A DNA stretch of 64,000 nucleotides from Oscheius tipulae (Eukaryota > Nematoda > Chromadorea > Rhabditida > Rhabditidae): NCBI GenBank assembly GCA_037178975.1, contig JASJZH010000001.1, positions 8,292,501-8,356,500 on the forward strand, written 5' to 3'. Of the stretch, positions 28,171 to 36,772 are shown piece after piece. Positions within the stretch are counted from its first letter, which is position 1. Every line of letters begins with the position of its first letter. Below the pieces are notes generated by a model. The model did not search any database, had not been told where the DNA came from, and saw only the letters and a program-made list of their open reading frames with translations. Position numbers and translations under genes: made by a program.

Positions 28171-31100
28171 TTAACCGTTCAAGTTGAAGAGATCTGTAGA
28201 GTCAAGGGTGGTAGTTGTCACGACAGTAGTGGTGGTCAAGTTGTGAGATTCAGTTGACGCTAGGGTTGTAGAGTCTGAAACCTTCTGGTTCTGTCTTTGT
28301 CAAGGCTCACCTTGACCCATCGTTGTAGTCCCATCAGAGCCATGAGTCGTGGTCATCTCAACATGCGTGGTCTCACTCTCATGGCCAGCTGTCGTGTCCA
28401 CTGTGCTCGGTACGGTAGACGTCGAACCAGCTCCATCCAAAGCCACTCCTCCTCCCATCCAACTGGGCCTTGTGACTGTAATGTTCGGTAGGAAACTTCC
28501 GGGTAGGGCAGACGTAACGGGACCAGCTGTGGTTGTCTCCTGATCGACGGTGGTTCCAGTTGTTGTTTCGTGTCCGATCTCTTGACTCACAGTCGTTTCA
28601 GATCCAGAGTCATGGCCAATTGTTCCCGTGGTCCCTTGGATTGTTGTCTTGTGTTCATCAGCTGTGGCTTCAGTAGTTTCTTGTCCGTGACTCACAGTCG
28701 TTTCAGATCCAGAGTCATGGCCAATTGTTCCCGTGGTCCCTTGGACTGTTGTCTTGTGTTCATCAGTTGTGGCTTCAGTAGTTTCTTGTCCGTGACTCAT
28801 AGTTGTTTCTCCAGTACTACCAACAGTTGTAAGAGATGGGAAGAACTGCTCCCAAGTGGACGGAACATCGTGCGCTGGGACGTTTGCTCCAGTGGTTCCA
28901 CTAGATTGGGTAGTTCCAAAAGTCGTAGACTCATGTCCGGCCTCGCTCACTTGACTCGCTGTCGTTCCTTCTAATCCGATGGAATGAATGACTGTAGTCT
29001 CTTGGATTACAGTAGAGCCATGACCTATAGTTGTCCCTTCCAATCCAGAGTCGTGGCCCAATGTGGTTGCGTCGTGACTAATCGTAGTCTCCTGACTGTG
29101 ACTCTCAGTTGTTCCGCCGGAACCCGAGGTCGAACTCGAACTTTCTGTCGTCCCGGATACTCCCATACTCGACCGGATGTTCTCAATAATGTCGATGAAT
29201 GAGGTCGGAAGAACAGTAGTCGTCGGTCCCATCAGCATTGTAAAGGTCGGAGAAATGGTTGAGATTACGGAAGACTCCCCCATACTCTCTGTGATTGTTA
29301 TCATATCGTGGTCTGTCCCGGAACTATACGTCTCATGAGCCATTGTGGTTGGACTGGATGTATCGCTGAAACTTCCAGAAGAGGCATGGGATGCTGTAGT
29401 ATCTATGGTCTCAACTGTTGACGGAATCACAGTCGTTCCACTCGCCCCATCGTGAGATACAGTACTTGCTTCTGATCCAGTAGTCGAGCTTACAGCGTCA
29501 TAGGATACTGTAGAAGTCTCGAGGCTCGAAGTGGTCGATACATTTTGATTAACCGCAACGGTAGTTCCCTCAGATCCAGTTACAGTAGATCCCAATGTGG
29601 ATACAGTCTCATGAGCCACTGTAGTTCCTTCAAATCCGGTTACGGTCATTGTACTCATGGTCGTGGCATTTTCTCCTGGAATCACGGTAAAAGGACTCTC
29701 TGGAAATGTTGTTCCTGTATAAGCAGTCGTCATCTCTTCATGGAATACGGTACTACTTCCCTCGGAACTGCTGGTTGATATACTGTGAGAGACGGTAGTT
29801 TCTGTGGCGTCAGGTACAGAGAGAGTTGATATGTCGTGAGAGACTGTCGTATTTTCTGTGCCGGTAACCATAGAGGCCGCGGAACTTGCAGATTCGTGAG
29901 AAACCGTGGTTACTGTTACGTCAGATGCTGGCACAGAGAGTGTCGTTCCGCTTGGCGCATCGTGGGATAGAGTGGTTCCTTCCGACGCGGTGGTTTCCAT
30001 TAGAGTAGACCCACTTGACTCATGAAATACTGTGATTCCTGTTACTTCTGGACTCAGACTCGTTGTTCCAACCGATTCACCAGCCGTTTCGGTAGAGTAA
30101 TGAGAGACAGTAGCTTCAGATCCAATAGTTGAGACAGAGCCGTGAGATACTGTAGTCTCAAACACCACAGAGACAGTTGTTCCGCTCGAGGCATCATGGG
30201 CTAATGTAGTTCCTTCAGTACCGGTTACTCCTCCAGAACTACTAGAATCATGGGAGACTGTAGTCACGCCAGGAACAGTAGTTTCGCTTGGGGATACGGT
30301 AGTTCCCTGAGACCCAGTCGAGAGAGAACTGGACTCATGGAAAAGCGTAGTTAATTCCGAAGATAACACAGTAGTCGATTCAATCGGCACTACTGTTCCA
30401 GCGACAGTTGTCACCATTTCGGTACTTCCAGAGGATTCGTGGAATACTGTAGTTCCTTCGTGGAGTCCCGATACTGTAGTTGCCGCCTCGGATCCAGTAG
30501 AAACTACGGTTGCTCCAGTTTCCGGCATGGTCACTTCTCCAGCTACCAGGCCTCCTCCAGTCGATGTGACATTTGAGCCCACAGTCGAAGAACCCGTGTA
30601 GTCAGCATCCCAGATGTAGCAGAGAGGAGCATTCGGATAGAGGTAAGAATTTGATGTGGTTATGGGAGACGTGGCCATTATACTGTCTGAAACCCATGCA
30701 AATTAGTTTCAAATACCTATGAATGTACCCAAGTTCACGTAGTCGTACATTTTCCATAGGGGAACTGTAGCTCCGCAGACCGGTCTAGCTACGCAATAGA
30801 CCTTCTCCGGAAGAGCTGTGTACTGTTCAAAGAGACGATTGGGTTCTTGGCCTTCAAGGACGAGCTTGTGATCGAGACGAGCTGAAAGAAGAGCTTTAAT
30901 GCGAATAGAGACAGAAACTGACCAAATGCTCCAGTCTGCTGGTCGACCATCTGAACCAGCGCCACCATTTCATCGCATTTCCCGCTGTTGTTTGTGGCGA
31001 CCTTTCCCAAAGGAGTTCCCTCGGTGTAGCCTAGAACTGAGGTCAGAGTGGAAGTATAGTGGTCCTTCATTGTGCCTAAACATTGAAAATTTATTGCAAA

Positions 31101-32860
31101 AAGGCCCGAAAATACTCGAAGCCTCGTTGTCGAAGGAATTCAGGGTAGCCAGCTCCGAGAGAGGGATGTTGTCCAAAGCCATAGAGGACGGATCTGCTGC
31201 TACTGTTCCCGTTTCCCAGAAATAGCAGAGAGGAGCGGGCTCCATTTGAAAGTTCTGATAGCTGACATCCGAGGAGAAAGAGTAGGCATGCTCTGAAACT
31301 TGTCTTCTTTGGACCCAGGACTCCCTGCTTACGTATTCCAAACGAAGTGATGCGATGGTGTCGATAGAGGGGAATCGTGGCTCCACAGAACCCGTCGTAG
31401 GGGGCGCAGCGAAGGTTGTCTGTTGAGGGGAAGCGGCTGAAGTAGCCAGGAACCAGGACTGACAGGGGCTCCTGGATGTGAAGGAACGAGTTCTGCGAAC
31501 CGACTGAAATATTGATGTTCGACTCTTGGCTCAGTTTTATTTCCATTCATTTAGCTAATCCGCTTCCCTGTGACCTCTTTCAAACTATAGGTCTTCTCAA
31601 GATTTCTTTTCCGTCACGTTTGATCCCATTCAAGAGATTTTGTCCTTTTATTCGTGCGAATGCGTTGAAGAGAACAACGTGGTAAAACGAGAATCTCAAG
31701 AACACTAATTGGATGCCGGGAAAACGTTTGTACCCTGGACCAGTCGGAGGTTTTATTGAGCGAGGAACAAAAACTTTCCAAGGAGCAAAAGCATTAACTT
31801 TCTTTTTACAATTCAAGCAATCAAAACAGTAACTTGCCAACTCAAAAAAAATTCCTTCTTGCATTAGCTTGACGTCTTGACAAAATAAGCTACAAACATT
31901 GTCAAGTGTTATCCGTTGACAGAGCTGACTTGTGTCGTAGACACCTCTTGCAAATTGTAAAGGTAGGATATTGCTACGAAGGAAAGAGGAAATAGCCGAC
32001 TTGAATGAGCCTCGCTCTTCCTCATCCGAGTGGTATAAATTCCAATATTCGTCCAAACAAGCTGACATAGTCCCAAGCCACGAGTACATTACGCTCCGCG
32101 ACTTCTGAATAACTTTTCGGATAGACCAAAGCACTTTCGAGCTTTCTCTTCTACAGCTTTGCAAAACATCGTAAAGCTCAAAAGTGCTTTGGTCTACCCG
32201 AAACGGTAGTCAAAAGTCGCGGACTTCCTGTTTCACAAGCACCGTATCCCAATTGCATGTTACCGTATGAGGGATAGGCTAAGTCAGCTTGTTTTCTTTC
32301 ACATGAGCTCTGATTCTTGAGTTCTTCTCCACAGGCAAGCGCATGATTATGCGAACTTATGTCGATCGTTCACCAAAACGACTCCGGGGGTCAATTTGCA
32401 GCACAAGAGACTTGTTATTGTGTCACGGAGTGGCAACTGAATGCCGTGATCGAAACCAGGAAATGAGATGGATTACGAATTGGACTAAGTGACAGAAACT
32501 GACTGTTACTTGTGATTTCGGGAGAAGTTACCCCAGTATACTTTGAGTACAACTGACCTGAAGTCACGAAGGTGACCAGAGAGATTGAACAGTCAGAAGG
32601 ACATGTGAGCATGGAAGCCGTCTTGGCCGTGATGCTGGAGGCTGTTGCAGTTGGCGACGGCTTGGAGATGCCAAGTCTCGAAGTGACACCGTCTGTCCAG
32701 ACCGATACCGTATCTAAAGGCTTCCTCGTCAAAATTGCTCCAGATTACAACTACCCATGTCCACGGCAGGTACCGTAATTCCCGGACATTGACTGACATC
32801 TGCCTGCACTTGTCCAATTAGGAAAATGAAGAAAATGGCCAGGACAGAAAGAGCTACCAT
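28171..32860 (-). CDS. mucin-like secreted protein with PLYR-type repeats
   Basis: Eight exons (32860-32774, 32720-32558, 31503-31333, 31292-31116, 31075-30923, 30881-30717, 30686-28311, 28274-28171) sum to 1131 aa with matching phases. Exon 1 is a signal peptide (MVALSVLAIFFIFLIGQVQA). Exons 3-6 hold two imperfect modules with CGATIPLYRHH / CGATVPLWKMYD, then PLCYFWE / PLCYIWD, and DHYTSTLTSVLGYTEG / DHKLVLEG. These resemble DUF5648-type extracellular repeats. Exon 7 (792 codons) is a Thr/Ser domain built on a recurring TTVSH(D/E)SS-type unit and includes a 111-bp tandem duplication (about 28580-28800). No membrane anchor or GPI signal is visible, so a secreted gel or coat protein is likely. 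Exons 3-8 are well supported; exons 1-2 are joined across a 1-kb repeat-bearing intron by phase only. Confidence 0.7.
28578..28800 (-). repeat. 111-bp coding tandem duplication
   Basis: Two nearly identical 111-bp (37-codon) units, including the words GETTEATTDEHKTTVQGTTG and GQETTEATADEHKTTIQGTT, sit head to tail in the mucin exon and differ at only a few bases. Confidence 0.85.
31580..32164 (-). other. 194-codon open frame inside mucin intron
   Basis: An uninterrupted frame with ordinary composition, including SACLDEYWNLYHSDEEER and LFCQDVKLMQEGIFFEL, lies between exons 2 and 3 of the mucin-like gene. Its 5' end overlaps the palindromic repeat. I recognise no domain. It could be a fossil transposon fragment or a captured exon. 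Confidence 0.25.
32085..32235. repeat. most complete copy of palindromic repeat
   Basis: An inverted repeat with a left arm at 32115-32144 (TTTCGGATAGACCAAAGCAC onward) and a right arm at 32173-32203 (ending GTGCTTTGGTCTACCCGAAA) that pair with about two mismatches over 30 bp. Outer arms (near GCGACTTCTGA and TCAAAAGTCGCGGACTT) extend the pairing. It has no coding capacity, so it is MITE-like. Confidence 0.8.
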
Positions 32861-33101
32861 GGAGACGAAGAGAGAGTGTATCTCGGGAATGAAGTTGAGG
32901 CGCCGCCCCTCTCCTATCGCTCTTTCCTGGTTCAGTGAGAAAGTTAATCATGAGACTGGGAAGCAGTAACAGAGTACATTCTGAATGAGTCAGTAGCAAA
33001 AGAAAAGGAAGACTGAAGGAGCATGAATCTTTCTACTGCCTTTAGGGGCCATGGAAAAGATGAAAGAGTTTACTATGCTTCGTTACCAAGTTACGTCCCT
33101 C
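32861..33101. other. short intergenic gap
   Basis: Separates the 5' end of the mucin-like gene from the 3' end of the RBR ligase gene. Nothing else was seen. Confidence 0.5.
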
Positions 33102-36100
33102 CTAAGGGAACTGCTCTGCCGGTGTGATCTCATCCAGGACGACTTCAGCTTCGGCCATCTGTTCGCGTTCCAGCTCGGCTGCCCTGCGCTTCTTTTCCCT
33201 CTTCTTCTCCTCGCGTGCCTCTTTCAGCATGGAACGAATGTGACCCAGACCGAGGAGACCCGCGAACGGCAGCAGACGGTCGTAGTGGTTCAGCAACTGT
33301 AAAAGAGCTTCCTTAACCGAAAAAGCTTCACAGATCTAGCCGGCCTGGCCGATGCGACGGTTTCGGCCAAGTTTGCTATGCCTGGAACGAAAGAGCACTG
33401 CTGGGTGGTTATTTGGCCGCCAGAGGGGGGTACAGACTGCGCGCGTGGTCTAGCGGTGATGATTCCAACGGCTTAATCTTGTCTGACCTCAACTGATCTG
33501 AGTTCAAGTTCTGAGCTATTTTCCCCTATTTTGCCTTTTGTCCTAATGAGGAAAGCACTGAGGGACTTACCAAATTGAACAGTGGAGTACACTTGAGCAA
33601 GATGAGCAGATTGTACAGACAGATAAGACAGGAGCCTGTGAAGATGGAGCAGGCGGCCGCAGGAAGACCCAATAGACTGGCGAGGGCTGCTTGAATGATC
33701 ATCTTCGGGGTCAGGGCAATCCACTCGTAGATGGTCAGACGGTCTGTGAACTGGCTGGCCGAGCGGATGCAGCTGCGGACCGCGTAGTAGGGAAAGGCCA
33801 AGAAGATGCAGATGGGCATGCCGATGTAGAAGAGGGGAATGATGACAGGCCAAAGCAGCAGGTAGGCGAGAAGGTTCATCTTGAGCAGGAGGTAGATGAT
33901 CACGGAGCCGCGCTCGATGTCCTCGAATCCTACACGACATTTTCCATCTGAAAAACGATTGTTGTCTCTCATCAAGTGTCCTCCCACTGTTCCCTCTTCA
34001 GGCACTTCCCTATTACCGACCCTTGCACCCAGGATCGATTAAGAGGGCTCATCTTATGTTCGGACCAGCTGTCCGCCCTCTTTGGTCCAACAATGCCCAG
34101 CTGTATCCGTCTCTGTTCTCAAATAACTAGCAGCCTTCTTCCTTCAGCCATTCTACGAGTCTTACTCAGTCAAAAGTACTACGCAGTTTTCGAAAAGAAC
34201 ACCCTTCTCTTCGCGTAAGTTTCCCCTCTGGACAGCTCAAAAGACCCAAATTCAGAAGATCTTTCCCCTTCATCGGGTCGGATCTGGAAGGCTATTTGGA
34301 AGAACTGATTTCTTTCTTCGCCAACGACTGGAATGGATTCTTCAGTATAGTGATTCTCTTAGCAATGACTCTAATTGGCTGGGAGCTGAGAGACAAGCTG
34401 AGAAACCACGATGAGACTGATGTCTTTCTGGAATTCCTCAATTTTGGCATCATTTACGCCTCATCTGTCCTGCTAAGTTTTGTTTTTGAGTAAGTTTACC
34501 TAATATCTAGCACAATGCGAGCCAAGCAAGGTAGCACCAGCCTTCGACATAGCCGTGAGTCTTCTGAATCCCGTCTACACTACACTGAATCTGGTACCTG
34601 CTCTAATTCTGGCGTTCTATAACGATGAACCCTCAAAAACCATCTCTATTCTCTACAGGATAGGAGCTATTACCATATTTTCTACTCTCATTGTCAGTTT
34701 TATCGAGAGAACGACTCTGGTCTGTCTTCTGCTTCTCTCAGTCATTTGGTCATCCGTCTGCTTATCCAAATCGGTGGTTTTTTTTGGAAGCTGGACTGAA
34801 GGCAATAAATTATTTCAGATCGATTCCAGAATCAATTGGATCGAAATCTGTGGTCTTGCCATTCTTCATGGAGTTTCCATCCTGAGTGGCAATGCAGTAG
34901 TTGCTGTCGGTTGTTACCTTGGAATACTAATGGGTCTTCTCATTGGTTTACGGTATGTCATCATCTATTTTCACTGTTCCCCACGATTTCAGTTTCTCCA
35001 AGCATGTATTCTCAACGAGTCTACTCTCTGGTCTTTTGTTTTATGCAATTGCTCACAAGTATGTGGCTCCTTGGCTCAAGAAGTATTATAACTTTGAACT
35101 GGTCTTCTAATAAATGGTAGTTGGAGCCTGCTTTGCCGCCAAAATCATTGATTTGTCACGGGCCGGAATCGAACCCAGGTCGTGCGGGCAGCAACGGCAC
35201 TCCTTACAATAGTATTGACAATACACCAGCTGAGAGACAGATACATTTCAACTGAAGTGTGATTTGTTTCTTTCAAAAGTTGTCCCACCCGTACATCGGC
35301 CTTCTTCCTGCTGGGAGTTTGAATAATTGTATCAACTCAATTGATAAAAACTCTTTTTCTGGCATATCTACCTCTCTCTGTGTCTCTGGCTAGTCCTTTT
35401 CTTTTTCAACTGAACTCACTGTCACCGTCTCTATCGGTCGCTGTCCGGCTACATTTCCCTTCTTTTTCTATCTGAACTGGCTGCCTCTCTTCCTGTCTCT
35501 CTATCCCACACAGTTTCCCTCATGTCCTTTTCTTTTCCATCTGAACTGATTGTCCCTGTCTTTCTGTCCTGTCCGACAACAGTACCCCCTGTAGTCTTTT
35601 TTTTCATCTGAACTGACTGTCTCTGTCCCTGTCCGATAGTGGTACGGGCTGGCGCCCCGGTTCACTAAACTGTCCTTCCCTAGTGGTGAAGCCATTGGTG
35701 GCCTAATAAGTCGGGGCCTGATAGGATGAAGTGGGGCACTATTCTCCGGCTCCTTGACTACCACATTGCGGAGCATTATGGAGTACCACAAGGTGGGTAA
35801 CCTTCACCATTTTGTAACTATGTTTGGGGACATGAAACCTGCTAAATACGATTACATACTTTTACTCAGCTTGAAAAACTCTACTTTGTGGTACTTTTCA
35901 AAAAAGGACCTAGGGCGGGATCGTAGGCCTGGTCCCTCGCGTCGAAAGCCGTAGTGTCTACAATATGCCACGCGCACAATGACGGGCATGCTTTAGAAAG
36001 AGAGAAATGATAGCTCACCAGCAAAGTGTCCAATTCCCCTGATCGGATCGCCACAGGTGAAGCAGAATCGGGTCTGACAGCGCAGATTGGGACAGACGAC

Positions 36101-36772
36101 GTTGTTGCAGCCTCGACGCTTGTAGTAAATGTTCTTGCAGAGTGGACAGCGTCGTGTGAGCTCGTCTTGACGTCGCGGATCGCGGCCGGCCAGTGCGAGA
36201 ACAACCGAATCCTTGTCGTGACAGTACTGAAGCCATTGGCGTCGAAACGGCGGCATGAAGACGTCTAGACCGGGCTCGTTCTTGTCCAAGACGGCCCGAA
36301 TATCGTTCTCGTGGATCTCCTGGGGACAGTAGCCACTCGGACAGCGAATTCCTACCTTGGCTTTGAGGGCTATTTGACCCTGAAAAGGAGATGATTAGCT
36401 GGGGACAAGGTGGGCAGGAAATACTGAGGGGACATGGACACACAGCACAGACAGAAGCCTACCTGCAAGTATCCCAGAAGACAACTGACACAGACGTGGT
36501 GGTCACACTGACGCAGTCGTATCCGCACACAGGCTGGATCTCGACAAAGAACACAAGCCTCGGGATGACAGCTACCAGCTTCCGATTCTATGGCTTCTAC
36601 TTTCGTCTGCATTTTGTCTGTCGATTCAGACATCAGCTTGGTTGTTCCTGGCGACGATCTCTCCTTCGTTGTATCCGTTTTCAAAGCCGACTTCTTGACT
36701 ATTTCGGTTCTCTTCGGAGCCGTTTTCTATGGACAATTTGAAGATGCACCAAGTAGTACATACCTTCACCAT
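33102..36772 (-). CDS. membrane-anchored RBR-type ubiquitin ligase, IBR not recognisable
   Basis: Five exons (36772-36764, 36726-36463, 36379-36019, 33947-33571, 33296-33102) join in phase to 401 aa. RING1 is complete (CVLCRDPAC, QCDHHVCVSC, later RCPSGYC). About 57 residues with a single cysteine follow where an IBR normally lies. Then comes a RING2-like module (CPLCKNIYYKRRGCNNVVC, CQTRFCFTCG, GIGH) whose RGC cysteine sits at the catalytic position of RBR ligases. Exon 4 encodes about three hydrophobic spans (YLLLKMNLLAYLLLWPVII and following). The tail is strongly charged (EEKKREKKRRAAELEREQ). Membrane-tailed RBRs such as RNF19 and RNF144 are the closest architecture. Exon 1 codes only MVK. 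Intron 3 is about 2 kb and contains a whole gene on the opposite strand. Confidence 0.75.
33437..33512 (+). repeat. tRNA-like element in RBR intron
   Basis: GTGGTCTAGCGGTGATGATT is a good D-arm/A-box sequence and GAGTTCAAGTTC a plausible B box at tRNA spacing. The acceptor stem is not convincing. Confidence 0.5.
34093..35110 (+). CDS. nested multipass membrane protein, unknown
   Basis: Four exons (34093-34214, 34256-34489, 34527-34952, 34993-35110) join in phase to 299 aa. Several strongly hydrophobic spans are present, for example IVILLAMTLIGW, GIIYASSVLLSFVF, VYTTLNLVPALILAFY, LVCLLLLSVIWSSVCLS, AVVAVGCYLGILMGLLIGL and LLSGLLFYAIAHKYV, suggesting about seven or eight membrane passes. The tail is short and basic/aromatic (APWLKKYYNFELVF). 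I recognise no family. The stop overlaps AATAAA (35109-35114). The gene lies entirely within a 2-kb intron of the RBR ligase on the opposite strand, with introns of 37-41 bp. Confidence 0.7.
35150..35235 (-). repeat. tRNA-like element
   Basis: The minus strand reads CAGCTGGTGTATTGT and then a strong B box, GGGTTCGATTCC. T-stem pairing is broken, so it is most likely tRNA-derived. Confidence 0.55.
35390..35640. repeat. degenerate tandem repeat of about 70 bp
   Basis: About four diverged units share CATCTGAACTGACTGTCTCT-like words and T-rich linkers, inside the long RBR intron. Confidence 0.65.
35905..35990 (-). repeat. tRNA-like element
   Basis: The minus strand has GCGTGGCATATTGTAGACAC (A-box side) and GGCCTACGATCCCGCCC (B-box side). 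The TGGC.ATTGT plus GATCCCGCCC pattern is like the copy at 5985-6050. Confidence 0.5.

Noticed and set aside
28570-28974. 134-codon + frame over the mucin exon
   Set aside because: It is the mirror of the mucin Thr/Ser repeats and repeats itself only because the coding strand does.
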